Assembly: GCA_049890295.1 (NCBI GenBank)
Contig: JBMHBP010000008.1
Location: forward strand, 1 to 49,751
Reading direction: 5' to 3'
DNA length: 49,751 bases
DNA from: GCA-2862585 sp049890295
Lineage (GTDB): Bacteria > Bacteroidota > Bacteroidia > Flavobacteriales > UBA7312
In this document: positions 16,002-23,814 of the stretch, in pieces
Position numbering within the stretch: the first letter of the stretch is position 1
Layout of the letters: every line of letters begins with the position of its first letter
Position numbers and translations under genes: made by a program
Notes under the pieces: generated by a model
What the model was told of the DNA's origin: nothing
What the model saw: only the letters and a program-made list of their open reading frames with translations
The model's database searches: none

Positions 16002-16922
16002 ATGAAAACAATTTTCTATATACTAATTATAATTTCGATTAAAGTATCAGCTCAGGTTCAGTTACCTCCACTAGGTGCAGAGTGGCACTATTCAAAAAAT
16101 GCTAATCCATTATCCGATTTTTTCACATGGAAAATATCTCATGATACCATTGTTGAAGGTAAGACAGCTAAATTAGTTACCAAGTATAATTCTAACAATC
16201 AAGCAGTTAAAACAGAAATCTTGACTTTGCAAAATGATAGTGTGTTTTATTGGAAAAATAATCAGTTTAACTTAATGTATGACTTTGCTTCACAAATTGG
16301 AGATACTATTGTATTTCAATTCACTTCGGTTGTATTGAGTAGTACTCCACCTTATCAAGATACAATTTTAAATGTATCAGCTAGAATAGTTGATAAGCAG
16401 GATACTATAATAGATGGAATTTCACTTTTATCAGTGAAAACTTTATTAATTCCAATTCTTGGATTAGAAGATGAATATATTTGGCCCAATAGATTTGACT
16501 ACATCGAACAAATTGGTCATGATTATTCTGGAATGGAAGTCTTATACTCAATAAATCTTGCTAGTATTGGGCAAGGTAGTCGCTTAAGGTGTTATAATAA
16601 TTATCAAAATCTAAGTTATCAAACACCGTATTGGATAAGTCAAGGAAACAATCAATCTTGTAATTATACTTCATTTATCTCTATTACTGTTAACGAAAAT
16701 ATTGAACTTTACCCCAATCCCACAAATGGATTGTTGCGTATTGAGTTGCCTCAAGGTGTAGTCATAGAACGCATTGAATGCTACGACCTACAGGGCCAAA
16801 AGGTCAAGACACACAACGGAGGGCAGTCTATACTTACTATCTCGGATTTGATCGCTGGTAATTACCTTATAAAACTACACACTAATAAAGGGACTTTCAC
16901 AGAACAAGTGCTTATACATTAA
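16002..16922 (+). CDS. T9SS type A sorting domain-containing secreted protein
   Basis: A 306-residue exported protein of unknown activity. The signal peptide is MKTIFYILIIISIKVSAQ. The middle part (about 20-225) is beta-rich with many aromatic and Asp residues and no recognised catalytic motif. The C-terminal 75 residues form a typical type A sorting domain: IELYPNPTNGLLRIELP, then CYDLQGQKV, then ISDLIAGNYLIKLHTNKG. It lies 18 nt after the subtilase, probably in the same transcript. Cys residues cluster before the sorting domain (RCYNNYQN, SCNYTS), perhaps a disulfide. Confidence 0.85.
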   Translation: MKTIFYILIIISIKVSAQVQLPPLGAEWHYSKNANPLSDFFTWKISHDTIVEGKTAKLVTKYNSNNQAVKTEILTLQNDSVFYWKNNQFNLMYDFASQIGDTIVFQFTSVVLSSTPPYQDTILNVSARIVDKQDTIIDGISLLSVKTLLIPILGLEDEYIWPNRFDYIEQIGHDYSGMEVLYSINLASIGQGSRLRCYNNYQNLSYQTPYWISQGNNQSCNYTSFISITVNENIELYPNPTNGLLRIELPQGVVIERIECYDLQGQKVKTHNGGQSILTISDLIAGNYLIKLHTNKGTFTEQVLIH

Positions 16923-16944
16923 AATACTATGAATTTAATGTATT

Positions 16945-16972
16945 AGAAATAATTAGATTCTTAATAATTTCT
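16945..16972 (+). terminator. Possible weak hairpin terminator
   Basis: An AT-rich 11-bp inverted repeat with one mismatch (AGAAATAATTA / TAATAATTTCT, 6-nt loop), followed by the T-rich CTTTATATAT. It lies in the 165-bp AT-rich gap after the T9SS gene. I see nothing else in that gap. Confidence 0.3.
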
Positions 16973-17087
16973 TTATATATCATCTATTTAACTTATACTC
17001 AACTTAATTTTTTTATAACTCTTTCATATAATGTAGTTTAATAATTTTAGCTCAATTTGCTTTTATTAATTATAAAAACTTAAAGCT

Positions 17088-18353
17088 ATGTTAAAACACA
17101 TTTTTATTACTTTTTTAGTCGTTACTTTATTGTGTTACTGTACTAAAGATAGTAATTTCACTCCTTACGAACCTCCTACTTTATCCAATGATGGTGTTTT
17201 TTTATCACATTCAATTCTTAAAACAATCTCCGATAGTGTAGAGGTTAGAAATGGCGGATACGGCTCTGCAGCTACAGCTCACCCAATAAAAAAAGGTGAA
17301 TTTTACGCTATGACAGATAGGGGGCCTAATGCAAAAGTCTCAGGTGGTAAAATCTTTCCTACTCCTTCATACGCACCAAGAATTGGTCATTTTAAGTTAA
17401 CACCCGAAGGTAGTATAGAAAAAATAAGAGATATAATTATAAAAAATCCAAATAGTATAAACATTACAGGTCTACCAAATCCAAATGGATTAGGAAGTAC
17501 AGGAGAAATCGCCTATGACGAGAATATGAATATTATTGGAACTGATGATTATGGACTTGATCCAGAAGGACTCGTCGCACTTCGAAATGGTGAATTTTGG
17601 ATTTCTGATGAATATGGCCCTCATATTGTTCATTTAGATGAAAATGGTAGACAAATTGAACGTATCAGCCCAGTAGGTATCAATACAGGTGAGAGGAAAC
17701 TTCCCGCTGTTTTTTCAAGAAGAAGAGCAAATAGAGGAATGGAAGGTTTAGCCATAACAAAAGATGGAAAAACACTTGTTGGTATAATGCAATCTACTAT
17801 GTACAACCCCAGTAAATCAGAAGCTGTAAATCGTACTGTAACTAGAATTGTCACATTTGATATTTCTGACGGCAACACAAAACAATATTTATACAAACAA
17901 GAAAAAGACAATAATTCAAACTCTGAAATTGTAGCACTAAGCAATACTGAGTTTTTAGTTATCGAAAGAGACGGTAAATTTCAAGGAAACGAAAGCGTTC
18001 AAAAACATGTATATCGAATAGATATATCAAATGCAACTGATGTTTCTGGAGATTTTAATAACAGTGATGGTTATACTATCAATGACAAAACGATTGAGCA
18101 ATGTACATGGGAAGAGATAAAAAATGCTGGTATTAAAGCTGTAACAAAACAATTATCAGTAGATTTAGTTTCTTCATTAGGAAAATACCCACATGATAAA
18201 CTAGAAGGACTATGGATAATAAACGAATCGAAATTAGGTGTTCTTAATGATGATGACTTTGCGGTTTCTAGCACAGCTGGTCAGTTGATTCAAAAAATAC
18301 TTCCTGGTTCAACTGATATTGATGGAAATAAACTCTATATTGTTAATTATTAG
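17088..18353 (+). CDS. Esterase-like activity of phytase family lipoprotein
   Basis: A 421-residue lipoprotein (lipobox LLCYC, mature Cys at residue 18). The rest looks like the phytase-like esterase beta-propeller family: AMTDRGPNAKV, GTDDYGLDPEGLVALRNGEFWISDEYGP, NRGMEGLAITKDGKTLVGIMQS and KLEGLWIINESKLGVLNDDDF. These Asp/Glu-rich loops are the family's putative metal and active sites. Members occur in many bacteria with poorly defined substrates, often phosphate esters. It is monocistronic, with a strong terminator directly downstream. Confidence 0.85.
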   Translation: MLKHIFITFLVVTLLCYCTKDSNFTPYEPPTLSNDGVFLSHSILKTISDSVEVRNGGYGSAATAHPIKKGEFYAMTDRGPNAKVSGGKIFPTPSYAPRIGHFKLTPEGSIEKIRDIIIKNPNSINITGLPNPNGLGSTGEIAYDENMNIIGTDDYGLDPEGLVALRNGEFWISDEYGPHIVHLDENGRQIERISPVGINTGERKLPAVFSRRRANRGMEGLAITKDGKTLVGIMQSTMYNPSKSEAVNRTVTRIVTFDISDGNTKQYLYKQEKDNNSNSEIVALSNTEFLVIERDGKFQGNESVQKHVYRIDISNATDVSGDFNNSDGYTINDKTIEQCTWEEIKNAGIKAVTKQLSVDLVSSLGKYPHDKLEGLWIINESKLGVLNDDDFAVSSTAGQLIQKILPGSTDIDGNKLYIVNY

Positions 18354-18376
18354 ATTCATTTTATCAGTATAATAAA

Positions 18377-18408
18377 AGAGTGCTGAGCGTTCCAGCACTC
18401 TTTTTTTT
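18377..18408 (+). terminator. Bidirectional intrinsic terminator
   Basis: GAGTGCTG / CAGCACTC arms (18378-18385 and 18393-18400) with a 7-nt loop and a T8 run on the plus strand. Extra A-T pairs and a T-rich run on the other side let it also serve the convergent prolyl oligopeptidase operon. Confidence 0.88.
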
Positions 18409-18423
18409 CTCATTTGTTTACTA

Positions 18424-20523
18424 CTACTTTATTCCCATATTATATAGGGTAAAAGCCATGATATCGGCAGCCTCTTCTATGCGTTTGGACACTGGCGTTC
18501 CCACACCATGGCCGGAGTTGGTTTCGATACGTATCAACACTGGCTTTTCGCCTTGGTGTTTATCTTGTAGCTCAGCAATAAACTTAAACGAATGTGCTGG
18601 CACTACCCTATCGTCATGATCGGCAGTAATGACTAAAGTAGCCGGATAAGCCACGCCTTCTTTCACATTATGTATGGGTGAATAACCCATTAAGTACTCA
18701 AACATTTCTTTGGAATCATAAGAAGTACCATAATCGTAAGCCCAGCCAGCACCAGCCGTAAAGGTGTGATAACGAAGCATATCCAGAACACCAACTGCCG
18801 GTAATGCCACTTTTATCAGATCTGGTCGTTGGGTCATAACAGCACCAACGAGGAGGCCTCCATTAGAACGTCCATCTATAGCAAGGTGGTCGGCTGATGT
18901 AATATTTTCAGAATGTAAATATTCAGCAGCAGCAATAAAATCGTCAAACACATTTTGCTTGTTCATCTGAATACCGGCTTTATGCCATTGTTTACCGTAC
19001 TCTCCCCCTCCTCTTAAATTAGCCACGGCATAGACACCCCCTTGCTCAAGCCAAACGGCTCTACTGATACTAAATGAGGGCGTTAAGCTAATATTAAATC
19101 CGCCATAGCCGTATAAAATGGTTGGGTTAGTACCATCGTAATCAAGATCTTTTTTATGTGTAATTATCATAGGAACATTAGTCCCATCTTTAGAAGTGTA
19201 AAACACTTGCTTAGAGACATAGTCAGAGGATTTAAAATCTATGCTCGGTTGCCAATATAGTTCTGATTGTCGGCTATCGGGATTATACTTATATATCACT
19301 CCTGGCGTGTGATAATTGGTAAACTGATAATAAAGCTCCTTATTATCTTTTTTGGAAGAAAAACCCCAGCAACTACCTACACCAGGCAATTCAATCTCAC
19401 CCATGTTATTACCATCAACGTCAAATTGATATATTTTAGAAATAGCATCAATCATGTATTCTGCAAAGAAGTAACCTCCACCAAAACTAGGACTTAAGAC
19501 ATGTTCTCTTTCAGGTATAAAATCCTGCCAATAGGCCTCTTTTGGTTGCTGAAAAGTGGTCTTGACCACTTTTTTATTTGGTGCATTTCGGTTGGTAATC
19601 AAATACAGTAAATCACCTTCATTGTGTAGAATATAAGTATCACTTTCATAATCATCTAAAACAGTAATGAAATCAGAATGTTCTTGGCTTAAATCTTTGA
19701 TGAATAACTTATTACCGCTAGTTGAGGTGGATGCTGAAACGCTTAAAAAACGACCATCATCGGTTACGCCACCCCAAATGTATCTGTGCTTTTCTGAGGC
19801 TTTGGCACCAAAGACAACTTCATCCTCTGACTGAGCAGTTCCTAATTGGTGATAATACAACTTATGTTGGTCGGTCATAGCATACAGTTTACTACCATCT
19901 GGCATGTCATAAGTCGAGTAGAAAAAACCTTCATTCCCCTTCCAACTGATGCCACTAAATTTGATATTAATTAGGGTGTCTTCGATTATTTCTTTAGTAA
20001 CAGCATTAATAATCACTACGTCTCGCCAATCACTACCGCCTTTAGAAATAGAATAGGCCGCTAAACTGCCATCGGGTGAAAAACTAAGTGAACCCAATGA
20101 TACTGTACCATCATCCGAAAAGGTGTTAGGGTCTAAAAATATCTCGGTTTGACCATCTTTTTCTCTGTAGATAACATACTGGTTTTGTAAGCCATTGTTT
20201 TTATTAAAATAGGTGTAGTCACCTTCTTTAAACGGAGCAGATAATTTTTCATAATTCCAAACCGTTTCTAATCTATTTTTTAACTGTTGTCGAATAGGAA
20301 TTTGATCTAGAAAATCAAAAGTAAGCTTATTTTGCAGTGCTATCCATTGAGCCGTTTCTTCAGAATTATCGTCTTCTAGCCAACGGTAATTATCAATAAC
20401 CTCAACCCCAAAATAAGTATCTATAATCGGTTTTTTTTCTGTCATAGGATAATTAACTGAAGGAATATTTGTTTGACAAGATAGAAATATCAAAATTGAA
20501 AAAAATAAGTGTGAAACTTTCAT
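18424..20523 (-). CDS. Prolyl oligopeptidase family serine peptidase (S9A), lipoprotein
   Basis: A 699-residue enzyme that cuts short peptides after proline. The N-terminus is a lipoprotein signal (ILIFLSC, Cys16), so it is probably membrane-attached and periplasmic. Residues about 20-420 form a seven-bladed beta-propeller. The alpha/beta hydrolase domain follows, with the nucleophile Ser in DGRSNGGLLVGAV, the Asp in ADHDDRVVPAHS (about 638) and the His in NSGHGVGTP (672). DNYRWLEDD near the N-terminus is also typical. It lies 25 nt downstream of rdgB, in the same direction, probably as the last gene of the rlmH-rdgB operon. Confidence 0.95.
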   Translation of the reverse strand: MKVSHLFFSILIFLSCQTNIPSVNYPMTEKKPIIDTYFGVEVIDNYRWLEDDNSEETAQWIALQNKLTFDFLDQIPIRQQLKNRLETVWNYEKLSAPFKEGDYTYFNKNNGLQNQYVIYREKDGQTEIFLDPNTFSDDGTVSLGSLSFSPDGSLAAYSISKGGSDWRDVVIINAVTKEIIEDTLINIKFSGISWKGNEGFFYSTYDMPDGSKLYAMTDQHKLYYHQLGTAQSEDEVVFGAKASEKHRYIWGGVTDDGRFLSVSASTSTSGNKLFIKDLSQEHSDFITVLDDYESDTYILHNEGDLLYLITNRNAPNKKVVKTTFQQPKEAYWQDFIPEREHVLSPSFGGGYFFAEYMIDAISKIYQFDVDGNNMGEIELPGVGSCWGFSSKKDNKELYYQFTNYHTPGVIYKYNPDSRQSELYWQPSIDFKSSDYVSKQVFYTSKDGTNVPMIITHKKDLDYDGTNPTILYGYGGFNISLTPSFSISRAVWLEQGGVYAVANLRGGGEYGKQWHKAGIQMNKQNVFDDFIAAAEYLHSENITSADHLAIDGRSNGGLLVGAVMTQRPDLIKVALPAVGVLDMLRYHTFTAGAGWAYDYGTSYDSKEMFEYLMGYSPIHNVKEGVAYPATLVITADHDDRVVPAHSFKFIAELQDKHQGEKPVLIRIETNSGHGVGTPVSKRIEEAADIMAFTLYNMGIK

Positions 20524-20548
20524 AATTTAGGAGTTTAATAATAAATAA

Positions 20549-21127
20549 TCATCGTCTTTTTTTGAGAAACCCAATGAGTTTTTTGACGGCTAATCCTCTG
20601 TGGCTAATTTCATTTTTTTGTTGGACACTCATTTGTGCAAAACTTTCCTCATAACCATCAGCTAAAAAAATGGGATCATAGCCAAATCCTTTTTCGCCCC
20701 ACTTTTCAGGAATTATTTGCCCATCTACTTGACCTTCAAACTGGTATTCTTTACCGTCAATAACTAAAGATATAATGGTCCTGAAACAAGCATCTCTATT
20801 TTCTTCGCTTTGCATCTCAGCTAAAACTTTTTGAATATTGTTCTCAGCAATACAATCAACACCAGCATAGCGAGCAGAATAAACCCCAGGCTGACCATCA
20901 AGAGCATCTATTTCTAGACCGGTATCGTCAGCAAAACAGTTGTAGCCATAATTATCATAAACGTAGTAGGCCTTTTGTGCCGCATTGTCTTCTAAAGTAT
21001 CAGAGGTTTCTGGCAATTCCTCTTGGCAATTGATGTCTTTCAAACTTAAAATTTCTATACTAGAAGGTAGTAATAAACGTATTTCGGCTAGTTTATTGGG
21101 GTTGTTTGTGGCAAATACAAGTGTCAT
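20549..21127 (-). CDS. rdgB: RdgB/HAM1 family non-canonical purine NTP pyrophosphatase
   Basis: A 192-residue house-cleaning enzyme that hydrolyses dITP, XTP and ITP to the monophosphates. It shows the HAM1 pattern: FATNNPNKLAEI at the N-terminus, DTLEDNAAQKAYY, FADDTGLEIDALDGQPGVYSARYAG, WGEKGFGYDPIF and ISHRGLAVKKL. Length is normal. Its ATG overlaps the rlmH stop by 1 nt (TAATG), so the two are translationally coupled. Confidence 0.95.
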   Translation of the reverse strand: MTLVFATNNPNKLAEIRLLLPSSIEILSLKDINCQEELPETSDTLEDNAAQKAYYVYDNYGYNCFADDTGLEIDALDGQPGVYSARYAGVDCIAENNIQKVLAEMQSEENRDACFRTIISLVIDGKEYQFEGQVDGQIIPEKWGEKGFGYDPIFLADGYEESFAQMSVQQKNEISHRGLAVKKLIGFLKKRR

Positions 21128-21600
21128 TAGTCGTGATGATAAGGTTCGTTATTAAGAATAGTAAAGCTCCTGTAAAGTTGTTCAACAACAAAAGGGCGTA
21201 TCATTTGATGAGAGAAGGTCATTTTTGACAAGCTCAATAGAGAATTGGCCTTGGCATAGACAGTCGGGCTAAAGCCATAAGGACCACCCACCACAAATAC
21301 TAAGCGTTTAGTACCAGCATTCATTTTTTGTTGCAAGAATTGGGCAAATTTTCTGGATGAATAGTGACTACCATTTTCGTCTAATAAAATGAGGTAATCG
21401 GTGGGTTGAAGGTATTTTAAAATTAGTAGGCCTTCTTGTTCTTTTTGCTGACTTTGTGATAGCTTCTTTCTATTTTTGAGGTCAGGGATTAATTGAAATT
21501 CGAACGGCAGATAGTGCTTCAATCGCTTAACATACCTATCTATTCCTTCTTTAATCCAGCTATCATCTGTCTTACCAATGGCTAATACTGTAATTTTCAC
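21127..21600 (-). CDS. rlmH: 23S rRNA (pseudouridine1915-N3)-methyltransferase RlmH
   Basis: A 157-residue SPOUT-fold methyltransferase acting on helix 69 of 23S rRNA in the assembled ribosome. Family features are MKITVLAIGKT at the N-terminus, LLDENGSHYSSRKFAQFL, the SAM-binding knot VVGGPYGFS and the C-terminal HQMIRPFVVEQLYRSF followed by NNEPYHHD. The start is GTG at 21600, because that gives the conserved MKIT start. The preceding TTG at 21603 adds one residue and is less likely. A TAATTTTG -7 box lies 24 nt upstream. Confidence 0.94.
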   Translation of the reverse strand: MKITVLAIGKTDDSWIKEGIDRYVKRLKHYLPFEFQLIPDLKNRKKLSQSQQKEQEGLLILKYLQPTDYLILLDENGSHYSSRKFAQFLQQKMNAGTKRLVFVVGGPYGFSPTVYAKANSLLSLSKMTFSHQMIRPFVVEQLYRSFTILNNEPYHHD

Positions 21601-21624
21601 CAAAAAAGTTTTGTAATTTTATAG

Positions 21625-21632
21625 CAAAATTA
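21625..21632 (-). promoter_or_regulatory. -7 box TAATTTTG of rlmH-rdgB operon
   Basis: An exact TAnnTTTG match on the minus strand, 24 nt before the GTG start of rlmH, in the 60-bp divergent gap with nadC. I could not identify an exact box for nadC. Confidence 0.5.
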
Positions 21633-21660
21633 GTCTTTTTACTTGATAGAATAGAAACCG

Positions 21661-22500
21661 ATGAAAGAAGATTTACAGGCATTCATAGAGATTGCATTAC
21701 AAGAAGACGTAAAAGATGGTGATCATACCTCTTTGGCTTGCATCCCAAACGATGCCTTTGGTAAAGCCCAACTTCTGGTTAAAGAAAATGGGGTTTTAGC
21801 TGGAATGGAATTAGCTCAAGCCATTTTTAAATACGTCAATCCTGATATACAGTTTTTTCCACTTATGCAAGATGGTGAAGATATTTTTACAGGAGATGTG
21901 GCCTTTGTCGTTGAAGGTCCATCGGCTGCTTTACTCATGGCCGAACGTTTAGTTTTAAATGGGATGCAACGCATGAGTGCAATTGCTACAAAAACAAGAC
22001 ATATTACTAATCTTCTAAAAGGAACTAACACCCAAGTATTGGACACTAGAAAAACAACACCTGGCATTCGGTTTTTAGAAAAATGGGCCGTAAGAATTGG
22101 TGGTGGTGTCAATCATCGGTTTGGGCTGTACGATATGATGATGATAAAAGATAATCACATTGATTTTTCCGGTGGCATTGAAGCCGCTATTTTAAAAGCG
22201 AATGCCTACCAATCGGAAAAAGGCCTTAATATTCCAATTGAAATTGAAGCCAGAAATTTAGAAGAAGTTGATGAAATTCTGAGCGTAGGAATGGTTCAGC
22301 GTATTATGCTGGATAACTTCTCTTATGAAGATACACGAACGGCCGTAGCACGTATTGGTAAACTATACGAAACAGAATCTTCTGGTGGAATTACCGAAGA
22401 CACCATTAGAGAATATGCCCTTTGTGGGGTAGATTTTATTTCGGTAGGTGCTTTGACGCATTCGGTTAAAAGCTTAGATTTAAGCTTGAAAGCCATATAA
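21661..22500 (+). CDS. nadC: Nicotinate-nucleotide pyrophosphorylase (carboxylating)
   Basis: A 279-residue NAD-biosynthesis enzyme that converts quinolinate and PRPP to nicotinate mononucleotide and CO2. It shows EDVKDGDHTSLA, LNGMQRMSAIATKTR, the phosphate-binding segment LDTRKTTPGIRFLEKWAVRIGG (split around residues 122-143), NHRFGLYDMMMIKDNHI, IEIEARNLEE and the C-terminal ISVGALTHSVKSLDLSL. Length is normal. The BrkB-family gene starts 1 nt after its stop. Confidence 0.96.
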   Translation: MKEDLQAFIEIALQEDVKDGDHTSLACIPNDAFGKAQLLVKENGVLAGMELAQAIFKYVNPDIQFFPLMQDGEDIFTGDVAFVVEGPSAALLMAERLVLNGMQRMSAIATKTRHITNLLKGTNTQVLDTRKTTPGIRFLEKWAVRIGGGVNHRFGLYDMMMIKDNHIDFSGGIEAAILKANAYQSEKGLNIPIEIEARNLEEVDEILSVGMVQRIMLDNFSYEDTRTAVARIGKLYETESSGGITEDTIREYALCGVDFISVGALTHSVKSLDLSLKAI

Positions 22501-22501
22501 T

Positions 22502-23401
22502 ATGATAAAGAAAAAATTGTCATTCTTGATTGATTGGAGTAAACACATTGACTTACCCGGTTTTAAAGGCATGAACCTGTATGAAGTCAGTTCGTTTTTT
22601 ATAAGAGGACTTGAAAAGGGAGCTATCACCACAAGGGCTTCGTCCATTGCTTTTAATTTCTTTTTGGCTCTTTTTCCAGCTCTAATCTTCTTTTTTACAC
22701 TTATTCCATATATCCCAATTGACAATTTTCAGGAAATATTATTGCAATTATTGGGGGAAGTTTTACCACCCTCAACCAATGAGGCGGCTTTTGGTACGCT
22801 AAACGATATAATTAGTCATCCTAGAGGAGGTTTATTATCATTTGGTTTTGTGTTGGCCTTGTATTTCTCTACCAATAGTATAAATTCCCTTACAGAGGCC
22901 TTTAATAGCTCGTACCATTTATCGGAAAATAGAGGCATGTGGAAACAACGCCTTATCTCATTAGGACTCACCGTTACTTTAGCTGTTATGCTAATAATAG
23001 CAATTGGAATTATCGTATTTACCCAAATCGCTAGTGCCTATTTTATAGATTTAGGCATACTAAAAGAAAGTTCCATATTACTCATTAAGATAGGAAAGTG
23101 GGTCACTTTACTGATGTTTTTATTTTTTGGTTTATCCTTACTATTTCAATACGCTCCAGCTAAAAAGAGTTACTGGCAGTTTTTTTCACCGGGTGCCATT
23201 TTGGCTACCCTATTTATTGTAGTTACTTCACTGGGCTTTGGTTATTACATAGACAACTTTGGACAATACAACAAACTATACGGTTCCATTGGTACGCTTA
23301 TTGTCATTTTGTTATGGATGTATTTCAATGCCATAGTAATGCTAATTGGCTTCGAGCTCAACGCTAGCTTATACAGCGTAAAAGCAACTAAAAAGAACTA
23401 A
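22502..23401 (+). CDS. YihY/virulence factor BrkB family membrane protein
   Basis: A 299-residue inner-membrane protein with about six helices. Family signs are TTRASSIAFNFFLALFPALIFFF near the first helix, LNDIISHPRGGLLSFGFVLALYFSTNSINSLTEAFN and the C-terminal YGSIGTLIVILLWMYFNAIVMLIGFELNA (each spread over two helices). Despite old names (RNase BN, BrkB), the molecular function is not established. It is coupled to nadC (1-nt gap). Its stop overlaps the end of a minus-strand 30-codon gene by 4 nt. Confidence 0.92.
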   Translation: MIKKKLSFLIDWSKHIDLPGFKGMNLYEVSSFFIRGLEKGAITTRASSIAFNFFLALFPALIFFFTLIPYIPIDNFQEILLQLLGEVLPPSTNEAAFGTLNDIISHPRGGLLSFGFVLALYFSTNSINSLTEAFNSSYHLSENRGMWKQRLISLGLTVTLAVMLIIAIGIIVFTQIASAYFIDLGILKESSILLIKIGKWVTLLMFLFFGLSLLFQYAPAKKSYWQFFSPGAILATLFIVVTSLGFGYYIDNFGQYNKLYGSIGTLIVILLWMYFNAIVMLIGFELNASLYSVKATKKN

Positions 23402-23490
23402 CGACCCTTATCTATTTTTTCTAAGAACAGTAGCACAGCGATTAACACAATAATCGCTATTAAACCCATTCCAATCTTCACCAATAACAT
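23398..23490 (-). CDS. Predicted 30-residue single-pass membrane microprotein
   Basis: ATG at 23490 begins a 30-codon frame ending in TAG (23398-23400). It encodes MLLVKIGMGLIAIIVLIAVL, then LFLEKIDKGR: about 20 hydrophobic residues flanked by Lys and a charged tail, so a single membrane helix with the C-terminus likely cytoplasmic. It begins 3 nt after the DsrE-family stop on the same strand, so it could be translated by coupling. It is too short for standard gene finders. The alternative is chance: the frame lies in a 92-bp gap between convergent genes. The position and the clean helix favour a real gene. Confidence 0.5.
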   Translation of the reverse strand: MLLVKIGMGLIAIIVLIAVLLFLEKIDKGR

Positions 23491-23493
23491 GAA

Positions 23494-23814
23494 CTAAAAA
23501 GTAACGGTTTTATCACAATCACGTACCAGTTGGTATAAATCTTTCATACTCGACAATGGACATAGTTCAGAACCATCCTTTTGACGGAGCTTCAAACAAG
23601 TTCCACATGCCATTATATGGCCACCTTGATCCAAGAAGGATTGGGCTAGCTCAATAATGGGAAAATGGACACTATCTAATGATTCATACTCAACCCCACT
23701 AGCTAGTAGAAAAAGACGAACATCGTCTTTTTCTGTTAAAGAGTAGTTAGCTAATCGAATAGCGTTAAATACTACCTCCGCATCGGTACTATATACTATT
23801 ATTCCAAATTTCAT
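23494..23814 (-). CDS. DsrE family protein
   Basis: A 106-residue small cytoplasmic protein with the DsrE/DsrF-like Rossmann-type fold: KFGIIVYSTDAEVVFNAIRLAN, then DVRLFLLASGVEY, then LAQSFLDQGGHIMACGTCLKLR. DsrE-type proteins often carry or relay sulfur on a cysteine. Here the CGTC motif (residues 75-78) plus two more Cys (ELCPLSS, VRDCDKT) could do this or bind metal. The start is ATG 23814, which overlaps the TAA of the receptor gene by 1 nt. Upstream in-frame codons lie inside the receptor gene and are discarded. Confidence 0.85.
   Translation of the reverse strand: MKFGIIVYSTDAEVVFNAIRLANYSLTEKDDVRLFLLASGVEYESLDSVHFPIIELAQSFLDQGGHIMACGTCLKLRQKDGSELCPLSSMKDLYQLVRDCDKTVTF

Noticed and set aside
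18377..18400. GAGTGCTG...CAGCACTC as a CIRCE-like heat-shock operator
   Set aside because: CIRCE arms are oriented the other way (TTAGCACTC...GAGTGCTAA); here a T8 run follows and it lies at gene ends, so it is a terminator.
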